From an uncultured bacterium (GTDB lineage: Bacteria; Planctomycetota; UBA1135; UBA2386): DNA of 6,928 bases. The DNA is taken from assembly GCA_938003515.1 (NCBI GenBank), contig CALKYL010000337.1, positions 1-6,928 on the forward strand, given 5' to 3'. A program made the position numbers and the translations under genes. The notes beneath the pieces are model-generated. The model was given only the letters and a program-made list of their open reading frames with translations, was not told the DNA's origin and ran no database searches. Numbering within the stretch: position 1 is the first letter of the stretch; every line of letters starts with the position of its first letter. This document shows, piece by piece, positions 1-6,718 of this stretch.

Positions 1-1342
1 CGCTCCAGACGCCGAGGTCGGCGTCCTTGCCGACCTCGAGCGAGCCGACGCGGTGGTCGATGCCGACGAAGCGCGCGGCGTTGATCGTCAGGCCGCGCAG
101 CGCCCACTCGTGCGGCCAGCCCAGCCGCACGCCCATCGCCGCCTGCAGCGTCAGCTGCTCCTGGGGCACGACCGGCGAGTCGGTGTTCACGCCGACGCCG
201 TCGCGGCCCATGCCGAGCACCGGCGAGCGCCAGCCGTGCTGGCCGCCGAGCGCCCAGTTCGCGGTGACGCCCTCGAAGGCCGCCGTCGCGCGGTCGAAGT
301 GGTAGGCGCGGGGCCCGGCGGCGACGGCGACGCCGGCCTTCAGCATGTCCTCGCTCAGCCGGTAGCCGTCGAACGTGCCGTGCACGATCACGGTCCAGAG
401 GCCCAGCTCGAGGCGCAGCTCCTGCAGCGTCTGCAGCACGACCTGGTAGATCTGCGTGTGCACGCTGACCGGGTACTCGTGCCGGAACAGGCCGCTGACG
501 AGCTCGAGCGTCGGGTCGTACTTCGGCTTCGGCCCTTCGCCGCGTTCGAAGGCGAGCGTCTGTTCCCAGTAGCGCTTGCCGTCGAGCAGCGTCATGCGGA
601 TGCCGTCCGACATGCCCATCATGCCCGAGCCGAGGTCGCCGCTGCCGCGCTCGGGGTTGCCGGCCTGCGCGATCTTCAGGCTGCCGGGGAAGCGCACCAG
701 CGCCTCCTCGGGCGAGCGGCCCCAGGTCTTCGTCAGCGTGCCGAAGCCGCCCATGTTGGAGCCGGAGCCCGGGATGTAGAGCGCGGTCGAGACGCCGCCG
801 GCGCGCGCCATCTCGATCTGCTCGTGCTCCATGCTGATCAGGTCCAGCGTGCGGAACTCGGGGTTGGTCGGGTGCACCGTGTCGTTGAGGTCGAAGCTCG
901 GGCTCGCGACGTGGCAGTGCAGCTCGACCAGGCCGGGCATCAGGATCGTGTCGCCGCAGTCGACGCGCTCGTAGCCGGCCGGCACCGAGACCTCGCCCGC
1001 CTTGCCGATCGCCTCGATGACGCCGTTGCGGGTCACGACGACGCCGTCGAGGATCGGCGGCGCGGTGATCGGCAGCACCTTGGCGGCGAAGAACGCGTAG
1101 CCGGGGCTCGGCAGGTTGCGCGGACCCCACTTCGCGACCTTGTGCTCGGCCTCGGTCTCCGGCGTGCGCGGGTGCCACAGCTCGAACCGGACCGGCTCGG
1201 CCTCCGCGGCCGCCGCCGCCGGGGCCGCGGCCGGCGCCTCGGCGGGCGCCGCCGGATCCTGGGCGGCGAGCAGCGGGGCGAACACCGCGGCGAACGCCGC
1301 GAACCGGGCGGACACGGACGTCTCGAACATGAAGGTCCTCAT
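1..1342 (-). CDS. Exported amidohydrolase with intact metal-binding site, 3' end outside window (gene E)
   Basis: I translated 447 codons from the ATG at 1342 to the left edge with no stop; the gene is cut near its end, after V-G-S-L-E-V-G-K-D-A-D-L-G-V-W-S. The signal peptide (hydrophobic about 12-26) likely ends at A27 before Q-D, followed by an Ala/Pro/Glu linker to about residue 50. Then comes the beta-sandwich (81-134) and M-P-G-L-V-E-L-H-C-H. Metal ligands are complete by eye: H142-x-H144, H295 (V-S-V-H-T-Q), H321 (V-I-V-H-G-T) and D388 (N-T-D-S-P). Lys205 (after G-G-F-G-T-L-T) and Lys223 (S-L-K-I-A) are candidates for a bridging or active-site lysine. It should be a hydrolase of amide, ester or cyclic amide bonds acting outside the cytoplasm; substrate unknown. 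It is the only gene here with a demonstrably intact site. The start overlaps gene D's stop by four bases (ATGA) and has its own GGGAG. Confidence 0.9.
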   Translation of the reverse strand, partial: MRTFMFETSVSARFAAFAAVFAPLLAAQDPAAPAEAPAAAPAAAAAEAEPVRFELWHPRTPETEAEHKVAKWGPRNLPSPGYAFFAAKVLPITAPPILDGVVVTRNGVIEAIGKAGEVSVPAGYERVDCGDTILMPGLVELHCHVASPSFDLNDTVHPTNPEFRTLDLISMEHEQIEMARAGGVSTALYIPGSGSNMGGFGTLTKTWGRSPEEALVRFPGSLKIAQAGNPERGSGDLGSGMMGMSDGIRMTLLDGKRYWEQTLAFERGEGPKPKYDPTLELVSGLFRHEYPVSVHTQIYQVVLQTLQELRLELGLWTVIVHGTFDGYRLSEDMLKAGVAVAAGPRAYHFDRATAAFEGVTANWALGGQHGWRSPVLGMGRDGVGVNTDSPVVPQEQLTLQAAMGVRLGWPHEWALRGLTINAARFVGIDHRVGSLEVGKDADLGVWS

Positions 1343-4143
1343 TGCGCTTGCTCCCGGTTGTCGACGACGACGCGGCCGTTGCAGACGACGAGCACGACGC
1401 GGCTCTGCGGTTCGAAGGGGTTGCCGGAGAACACGACGAGGTCCGCGTCCTTGCCCTTCTCGAGCGAGCCGATGCGGTCGTCGAGGCGGAAGGCGCGGGC
1501 CGGCCACAGCGTCAGCGCCGACAGCGCGTCCGCCGGGCTGAAGCCGTAGCGCACCGCGTACGCGGCGTGCAGCGGCAGGAAGCGCGAGCCCGCGCAGTCG
1601 CCGCTGCCGAACAGCACCGGCAGATCGTGGCCGGCGAACGTCGCGGCGACGTTGACCAGCTCGCCGTCGTCGTCGACGACGACCTCGGGGCCGACCACGA
1701 CCGGCGGCTTGCCGTCGCCGACGAGCGAGCCGTCGTCGAGCAGGTCCTCGGCGCCGTGCAGCACGAACGGCACCTTCTCCTTCTCGAGCAGTGCGACGAC
1801 GTCCTTGATCGCGGTGGCGCGGTCGACCTTGACGACCAGCGGCGCCTTGCCGCCGAGCACCGCGCGCAGCGGCTCGAGGTTCTCGTCGACCTTCGGCGCC
1901 TTCGGCTCGCCGTCCTCGCCGCGCTTGGGCGACGCGGTGCGCGTCGGGGCGGCGCCGGGCTTCTTGCTCGTGCGCGTGCCGTTGATCGGCTGCGACCCCA
2001 TCGGGCCGAGGCTGAGCGTGCCCGTCATCGTGTCGCCCTCGAGCCTGGCCTCGAGCGTCGCGGTGCCGCCCATGCCGCGGAACTCGAGCTTGAGCGTGCC
2101 GTTCTCGAACGAGCCCGACGCGATGTCCTGCGGCGGCACGTCGCGTCCGGCGAACGAGATCCGGATCTGGCCGGTGACCTTGGTGCCGCTGCGGGTCAGG
2201 TCGAGCGCGATGCGCAGTTGGAAGCGGCCCTGGATGTCGATCTCGGCCTCCCAGGTGCCGTTGACCGGGTCGACGGCGGGCGCCTCGCCCTCCTTCGGCG
2301 GCGCGGGCTCCGGCTCCTCGGGCTTCTCGTCCTTGCCGGCGCGCCACGCGGCGAGGTCCTTCTCGTACTTCGCCCAGGCCTCGACGTACTTCTTGCCGCG
2401 CTCGAGCTGCTCGGCGAACGGCTTGATCGCGTCCGGGCCGATCGCGTCGTAGACCATGCGCTGGCCGGCGATCTCGCGCAGCACCAGCCCGTCGCGGCCG
2501 TCGGCGCCGGTCTTGACCGCCGCCATGCGGCCGGACACGAGGCCGCCGTCCTTGCCGGCGACGAGCAGCGTGGTGATGCCCGCCGCGACGGCCGGAGAGA
2601 ACATCGGGTCGTCCGGCAGGATCGCCTCGTGCAGCCGCTGGCCGGGCTGGCCCTGCGGCACCGTGGTGCCCTCGCCGGCGAGGCCGAGATGCGAGAACGC
2701 GTCGACGAAGCCCGGCGTCGCGACGCCGCCGTCGACCTCGTAGACCGTGGCGCCGTAGGGGATCGCCAGCTCCTCGCCGACCGCCTTGATGCGGCCGTCC
2801 TGGATCACGACGACGCCGTCGCGCAGCACGCGGCCGGTGCCGTCGTGCACGCGCGCGGCCCGCACCGCCAGCACGCTGCTGTCGGTGTCGCGGGCGTAGG
2901 CGCGCTTGCCGTCGATCCACGTCGACTCGACCATCGTGCCGACGGGGAGCGGCGGGCCGCTGAGCACGACGAAGTCCGCGTCCTTGCCGGGCGCGAGCGT
3001 GCCGACGCGGTCGTCGACGCCGAGGATGCGCGCGGCGTCGGCGCCGACGGCGCGCAGCGCGGTCGCGGCCGGCAGGCCGTGGCGCACGGCGATCGCCGCG
3101 GCCATCAGGTAGTCGCGCATCGGCACGCCTTCGGCCGGGGCGAGGCCGACGACGACGCCGGCGGCCGCGGCGCGGGCGGGCGCGTCGAAGTGGGGCTGGC
3201 GCTCGTCCTGGAGCCGGTCCTCGCCGCCGGGGTTCGACTGGCCGAACTTGACCGGCACGCGGAACGTCGCCATCGCCTGCTGCTCGGCGCAGCGCGCGGC
3301 GACGAGCGCGATCTCCTGCGGGTCCTCGAGCACCAGCGACAGGCCGAGCTCCTGCTGCAGCTCGAGCGCCTGCCGGATGTCGGCGGCTTCGAACGCCGCG
3401 GCGCGCAGCGGCAGCCGGCCGGCGACGACGGCCGCGAGCGGGTCTTCGTCGCAGCGGTGCTGCGCGGGGCCCTGGCCGCCCGGCGAGTCGTCGGCGTCGG
3501 TCGCCGAGGCGAACAGCGCGCGCAGCTCGGCGAGCACGCTGATGCGCGACGTCGGCAGCTGGATGCGGGCCGGCTCGAGCGGGTCCTCGTCGGTCGGGTG
3601 CGCGGTCGGTTCGAACACGCGCGGCGCCTGCAGCGCCTGCTCGTCGAAGTTGACGCGCAGGCACGCCGCGTCGGCGAGCACGCGGGCGACGAGGTCGCGG
3701 CCGGCGAGCTTGACGACCGCGCCCTGGCCGGAGACCAGCCGGCTGCGGCCGGGCGACAGGTAGGCCGACGTCACGCCGCCGGCGAGCGCCTCGAGCCAGC
3801 GGCGCTCGAAGTCGAACGCGTCGACGGCCAGCGTGTCCGGCGCGACCTGGTAGTCGCCGTCGCGGGCCCCGGCGAGGTCGCTGTCGACCGCGACGATGCC
3901 CGGCATCACGACGCGGTCGCGCGCGTCGACGACCGGCAGGTCGGCCGGCGGCGCGCCCTTGCCGACGCGCTCGATCTTGCCGTCGACGACGACGAGCCAC
4001 GCGTCCCGCATCGGCGGGCCGCCGTCGCCGAGGTGCAGCGTGCCGCAGCGCACGGCGAACGATCCGGACGGCGCGTCCTGGGAAGGCAGCGGCGTCGCGG
4101 CCAGCGCGGCGGCGAGCGCCGCGGCGAGGGGGAGCACGCGCAT
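1339..4143 (-). CDS. Exported double amidohydrolase-domain protein with inserted beta domain, probable pseudoenzyme (gene D)
   Basis: 934 residues, about twice the family length. The signal peptide (hydrophobic 4-17) probably ends at L-P-S21, giving mature Q-D. Domain 1 spans about 28-420 and closes with L-G-V-D-D-R-V-G-T-L-A-P-G-K-D-A-D (374-390). Domain 2 spans about 423-932 and closes with L-D-D-R-I-G-S-L-E-K-G-K-D-A-D (887-901). Domain 1 has D87-S88-D89 in place of H-x-H, about Ala249 and Asp274 for the next two His, and no Asp at the barrel end (330-343). Domain 2 keeps part of the site: F483-S484-H485, Lys772 for the third ligand, His795 kept in V-L-H-G-A-E, and Asp849 near but not exactly at the expected place. 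Domain 2 also carries a helical stretch (about 571-602) and a beta-rich insert at 626-725 between charged Pro-rich linkers. Both active sites look inactive, though domain 2 might bind one metal. The frame is intact. The start overlaps gene C's stop by one base (TGATG) and is preceded by a strong GGAGAGG. Confidence 0.92.
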   Translation of the reverse strand: MRVLPLAAALAAALAATPLPSQDAPSGSFAVRCGTLHLGDGGPPMRDAWLVVVDGKIERVGKGAPPADLPVVDARDRVVMPGIVAVDSDLAGARDGDYQVAPDTLAVDAFDFERRWLEALAGGVTSAYLSPGRSRLVSGQGAVVKLAGRDLVARVLADAACLRVNFDEQALQAPRVFEPTAHPTDEDPLEPARIQLPTSRISVLAELRALFASATDADDSPGGQGPAQHRCDEDPLAAVVAGRLPLRAAAFEAADIRQALELQQELGLSLVLEDPQEIALVAARCAEQQAMATFRVPVKFGQSNPGGEDRLQDERQPHFDAPARAAAAGVVVGLAPAEGVPMRDYLMAAAIAVRHGLPAATALRAVGADAARILGVDDRVGTLAPGKDADFVVLSGPPLPVGTMVESTWIDGKRAYARDTDSSVLAVRAARVHDGTGRVLRDGVVVIQDGRIKAVGEELAIPYGATVYEVDGGVATPGFVDAFSHLGLAGEGTTVPQGQPGQRLHEAILPDDPMFSPAVAAGITTLLVAGKDGGLVSGRMAAVKTGADGRDGLVLREIAGQRMVYDAIGPDAIKPFAEQLERGKKYVEAWAKYEKDLAAWRAGKDEKPEEPEPAPPKEGEAPAVDPVNGTWEAEIDIQGRFQLRIALDLTRSGTKVTGQIRISFAGRDVPPQDIASGSFENGTLKLEFRGMGGTATLEARLEGDTMTGTLSLGPMGSQPINGTRTSKKPGAAPTRTASPKRGEDGEPKAPKVDENLEPLRAVLGGKAPLVVKVDRATAIKDVVALLEKEKVPFVLHGAEDLLDDGSLVGDGKPPVVVGPEVVVDDDGELVNVAATFAGHDLPVLFGSGDCAGSRFLPLHAAYAVRYGFSPADALSALTLWPARAFRLDDRIGSLEKGKDADLVVFSGNPFEPQSRVVLVVCNGRVVVDNREQAQ
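1351..1355 (-). promoter_or_regulatory. Shine-Dalgarno site of gene E
   Basis: The minus strand reads GGGAG, followed by 8 bases and then the ATG at 1342. It lies within the last codons of gene D. Good spacing to the first ATG favours this start over the in-frame ATG four codons later. Confidence 0.6.
1969..2268 (-). other. Beta-rich (lipocalin-like barrel?) domain inserted in gene D domain 2
   Basis: Residues 626-725 of gene D begin V-N-G-T-W-E-A-E-I and end P-I-N-G-T-R. Between are short alternating strands with turns of the pattern S-G-T-K-V-T-G-Q-I, F-E-N-G-T-L-K-L-E-F and L-E-G-D-T-M-T-G-T-L. This repeated G-(D/T)-x-(V/M)-(T)-G pattern is typical of a small antiparallel beta-barrel module that I recall from exported amidohydrolases and other secreted bacterial proteins. 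It is bounded by Pro/Glu/Lys-rich linkers (602-625 and 727-752) and splits the amidohydrolase domain between the helical stretch and the strand carrying the third metal ligand. A ligand-binding or contact role is only a guess. Confidence 0.65.
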
Positions 4144-5453
4144 CAGCGGCCCTCTCCGGCGTCCTGCGCGCCGCCCTTGTCCGGGCTCGGCTCGGTCGGC
4201 TCGGCGGCCTTCTCGGCGGCGTCGAACAGGTACTTGAGGCGCGGATCCTCGCTGCGCTGGTAGACGACCTCGCCTTCGAGCAGCACCGTCTCGACCCACG
4301 TCGTCGCCTGCAGCGGGTCCCCGGTGAGGACCTGCAGGTTGGCGAGCTTGCCCTCGGCGAGGGTTCCGAGCTGGTCGTCGAGTCCGAGCAGCTTCGCGGG
4401 CACCGTCGTCAGCGCGGCGATCGCCTGGTCCTTGTCGACGCCGTTGCGCACGCAGGTGCCGAGCTGCCACCACGGGTAGCTCGTCGGCCCGCTCTGGCCG
4501 AGCGACAGCGCGAACGGCACGCCGGCCCCGGCGAGCAGGCTCGCCGAGCAGCGCAGGTGCTCCTTCCGGGTCTCCTCGTCCTTCTCGTAGTACTCGATCT
4601 GGTCGTCGAGCACGACGGTGCCGCCGAGCTTGGCGATCAGGTCGACCGCCTCGTCGACGTTCTGGCCGAGCACGACGGTCAGGTCGAGCTGCTGCGAGAG
4701 CCGCAGCGCCTCGTCGACCTCGGCGTAGCTCGGCACGAAGAGCCAGCCCTCGAGCCGCTTCTCGACGAGGTCGGCCGCGGCCTTCTTCTTGCGGTCGATC
4801 TCCTCCTCCCACTTCTTGTCGGCGGGGATCGCGCCGGCCTTCTGCTCCTTCTCGAACTCCGCCTTCCGGCGCTCGTAGTCGGCGAGGTATTCGCGCACTT
4901 CGGCGAGCGCGCGGCGCAGCTCGCGGATCTGCTGCAGCCGGCTCTGCTGGCCGGCGAGCAGCGACAGCTTCATCCCGGTGTTCGCGGCGACCGTCATGTC
5001 CTCGACGGTGCGCCCGTACCGCCGCAGCACCATGCCGGTGCCGCCGAGCAGCGTGCGGTTGCCCGGCATCACGTGCACGGTCCCGACGCCGTTGCGCAGC
5101 AGGTCCTCGAAGTAGCTCGAGGCCGGATCGATCGCGTCGGCGACCGTCAGCCACGGCACGTTCTGCATCGACTCGTTGTTGCCGCGCATGCCGCCGTCGG
5201 AATGCGCGAGCACCCAGGTCGGCATGACGACCTTGTCGCTGGCGTCGACGACCTTCGCCGTCCACGGGATCTCGACCTCGTCCTGCTTCGCGATGCGCCG
5301 GATGCAGCCGTTCTCGATCAGCACGACCCCGTCCTCGACGCTCGGTCCGGCGAGCGTGTGGATCGTCTTCGCCTTGACGGCGACCAGGTCCTGGCACGGA
5401 GTGGAGATGGCCGCCAGCGAGAGGGCGGCGGCGATCGTGAGCTTCTGGTTCAT
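4143..5453 (-). CDS. Exported amidohydrolase-like protein with helical insertion, probable pseudoenzyme (gene C)
   Basis: 436 residues from the ATG at 5453. A longer frame runs upstream to 5657, but it lies inside gene B and lacks a signal peptide; starting at M-N-Q-K gives a clean one (hydrophobic 6-17, likely cleavage after Thr-Pro-Cys20, mature Q-D). No true lipobox is seen. Family landmarks: V-V-M-P at 75-78, T-V-H-V-M-P-G at 125-131, L-G-G-T-G-M-V-L-R at 136-144, and closing L-G-L-D-D-Q-L-G-T-L at 356-365. The H-x-H motif reads H84-S85-D86; the third His position is about Pro241 and the fourth Gly263, and 313-335 has no Asp. H-x-D alone could hold metal, as in membrane dipeptidases, but the remaining ligands are absent, so hydrolase activity is doubtful. 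Residues 170-236 are a highly charged helical insertion. An acidic Pro-containing tail follows 400. No Shine-Dalgarno is evident; the start overlaps gene B's stop (ATGA), pointing to coupled translation. Confidence 0.9.
   Translation of the reverse strand: MNQKLTIAAALSLAAISTPCQDLVAVKAKTIHTLAGPSVEDGVVLIENGCIRRIAKQDEVEIPWTAKVVDASDKVVMPTWVLAHSDGGMRGNNESMQNVPWLTVADAIDPASSYFEDLLRNGVGTVHVMPGNRTLLGGTGMVLRRYGRTVEDMTVAANTGMKLSLLAGQQSRLQQIRELRRALAEVREYLADYERRKAEFEKEQKAGAIPADKKWEEEIDRKKKAAADLVEKRLEGWLFVPSYAEVDEALRLSQQLDLTVVLGQNVDEAVDLIAKLGGTVVLDDQIEYYEKDEETRKEHLRCSASLLAGAGVPFALSLGQSGPTSYPWWQLGTCVRNGVDKDQAIAALTTVPAKLLGLDDQLGTLAEGKLANLQVLTGDPLQATTWVETVLLEGEVVYQRSEDPRLKYLFDAAEKAAEPTEPSPDKGGAQDAGEGR
4151..4157 (-). 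promoter_or_regulatory. Shine-Dalgarno site of gene D
   Basis: The minus strand reads GGAGAGG, followed by 7 bases and then the ATG at 4143. This is a strong ribosome-binding site lying inside the end of gene C. It supports the start at 4143 over the open frame that continues upstream to 5397 in a different frame from gene C. Confidence 0.7.
4746..4946 (-). other. Charged helical (possibly coiled-coil) insertion in gene C
   Basis: Residues about 170-236 of gene C are dense in Glu, Lys, Arg, Ala and Leu and low in Gly. One break (A-G-A-I-P-A-D, 206-212) suggests two long helices forming a hairpin. Related single-domain amidohydrolases carry a shorter helical stretch at this place, after the T-R-M-G motif, so this is an enlarged version of a family feature. 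It may mediate protein contacts. That role is inferred; the composition is seen directly. Confidence 0.6.
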
Positions 5454-6718
5454 CGGGAGTGCACTTCGATGCCGTCGATGTGGACCGACTCGGCGACGGC
5501 GGCCGGGTCGAGGGGATCGTGGGACCAGACGACGAAGTCGGCGTCGAGGCCGGGCGCCAGGCGGCCGGTGCGGTCGTCGATGCCGAGTAGCTTCGCCGGC
5601 TCGACGGTGACCGCGTCGAGCGCCTGGCGCGGGGTGAGGCCGTTGCGCACCGCCCACATGGCCTCGCGCACGAGCGGCAGCGCGGCCTGGTTGGTGCCGG
5701 TCGTGATGACGAACGGCACGCCGCGGCGCGCCAGCGCGCGCACGGTGCCGCTGCGCGGCTCCGCGCCGTCGGCCGCGGCGCTGCCGCGCACGTCCTCGGC
5801 GCTCGGCGCGCCGAGCAGCACGGTCGTCTCGCGCCGCGCCAGCTCGTCGACGACCAGGTAGGCGTCCTGCGCCTCGTCGACGACGGTCTTGTAGCCGAAC
5901 TCGTCGGCGATGCGCAGCGCGGTGCGCAGGTCCTGCTCGGAGCGCGCGGTCGTGACCGCGGTGAGCTTGCCCTGCAGCACCTGGGTCAGCACCTCGACGC
6001 CGGGGCTCGGCGGGCTCGCGCCCGGCGCGCCCTGCGTCTGCTGCAGCGCCTCCTGCGCGTCGTAGAACGCGCGGCGCACCTCCCAGACGACGCCCATGCG
6101 CGTCGTCGGCCGCCGGTAGTAGATCGACTCGACGCGGCCGCCGCGGATCGCGCGGTTGCCCTGCGACGGCTCGGCCCCGAGCACGATGCGCAGGCTCGCG
6201 TCCTGCTTGACGACCATCGTCGCCGGGTCCGTCGCGTGCGTCTTCAGGACGCAGCCGAGGCCGCCGATGACGTTGCGCGTGCCCGGCATGACGTGCACGG
6301 TCGTCACGCCGTCGCGCCGCGCGCGCACGAACGAGGGGTCGTCGGGGTCGAGGCTGTCGAGCACGCGCAGGTGCGGTGTGACCTCCTCGCCCTGCTCGTT
6401 GAGGTCGCCGCCGTCGGCGCCGCCGAGGAACGACGCGTCGATCAACCCCGGGGTGATCGTCTTGCCGGCGCAGTCGACGACGACCGCGCCGTCGGGCACG
6501 CGCACGCCGGCGTCCCCGATCGCGAGCACCTTGCCGCCGCCGACGACGAGCACGCCGCCGGCGATCGCCGGGCCGCCGCCGGGCAGGATGCGCGCGTTCG
6601 TGTAGGCGGTGACGGGCGCCGGGTCCTGCGCCGCGCCCTGCTGGGCAGACGCGCTGGAGGCGCCGGCGAGCGCGAGCGCGCCGGAGAAGACGAAGCGAAG
6701 GGTCGAGGGGCAGGCCAT
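5450..6718 (-). CDS. Exported amidohydrolase-like protein, probable pseudoenzyme (gene B)
   Basis: 422 residues, the normal length for a one-domain COG1228 amidohydrolase. An N-terminal signal peptide (hydrophobic stretch about 9-20, A-S-A at 23-25) predicts a mature protein starting Q-Q-G. Family landmarks follow in order: beta-sandwich strands 38-88, T-P-G-L-I-D at 89-94, V-H-V-M-P-G at 141-146, I-G-G-L-G-C-V-L-K at 151-159, T-T-R-M-G at 205-209, and the closing L-G-I-D-D-R-T-G-R-L-A-P-G at 378-390. The catalytic residues are missing. Where the family has D-A-H-S-H-L-G the protein reads D-A-S-F-L-G (94-99). The third His position is Thr256 and the fourth Glu282 by eye alignment, and no Asp occurs in 336-352 where the barrel-end Asp should be. 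The frame is intact, so this looks like a maintained inactive paralogue rather than a decayed gene. ATG is preceded by a weak GGAA (6726-6729) and overlaps the stop of gene A. Confidence 0.9.
   Translation of the reverse strand: MACPSTLRFVFSGALALAGASSASAQQGAAQDPAPVTAYTNARILPGGGPAIAGGVLVVGGGKVLAIGDAGVRVPDGAVVVDCAGKTITPGLIDASFLGGADGGDLNEQGEEVTPHLRVLDSLDPDDPSFVRARRDGVTTVHVMPGTRNVIGGLGCVLKTHATDPATMVVKQDASLRIVLGAEPSQGNRAIRGGRVESIYYRRPTTRMGVVWEVRRAFYDAQEALQQTQGAPGASPPSPGVEVLTQVLQGKLTAVTTARSEQDLRTALRIADEFGYKTVVDEAQDAYLVVDELARRETTVLLGAPSAEDVRGSAAADGAEPRSGTVRALARRGVPFVITTGTNQAALPLVREAMWAVRNGLTPRQALDAVTVEPAKLLGIDDRTGRLAPGLDADFVVWSHDPLDPAAVAESVHIDGIEVHSR

Noticed and set aside
53..1549. 498-codon open frame on the plus strand, opposite gene E
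   Set aside because: It is an antisense shadow; the minus strand here encodes an amidohydrolase with all metal ligands in order.
1..3010. Repeated similar DNA, for example around 22-60, 1447-1485 and 2980-3020, that looks like a dispersed repeat
   Set aside because: These are the closing motifs (D-D-R-V-G-S-L-x-x-G-K-D-A-D) of homologous domains, so protein homology explains them; no separate DNA repeat or mobile element is needed.
1342..4263. 973-codon open frame on the plus strand, opposite gene D
   Set aside because: It is Arg/Ala/Val/Asp-rich with no recognisable domain and lies wholly antisense to a gene with clear family motifs, a signal peptide and a ribosome-binding site. GC-rich codon bias opens such antisense frames.
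4144..5397. Upstream extension of gene D's frame to a start at 5397
   Set aside because: The extra 418 residues are Arg/Gly/Ala-rich, overlap gene C in a different frame, and would bury a good signal peptide and GGAGAGG site.
5387..5400. Possible lipoprotein signal at Cys20 of gene C
   Set aside because: The residues before the Cys are Ser-Thr-Pro, which do not match a lipobox (L-[AST]-[GA]-C); ordinary signal peptidase cleavage after Cys20 fits better.
5454..5657. Upstream extension of gene C to a start at 5657
   Set aside because: The 68 extra residues are Arg/Pro/His-rich, overlap gene B and hide the signal peptide; the ATGA overlap at 5450-5453 fits the other junctions.
4557..5861. 434-codon open frame on the plus strand, opposite genes C and B
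   Set aside because: Low-complexity composition and no domain; it crosses the junction of two well-supported genes on the other strand.
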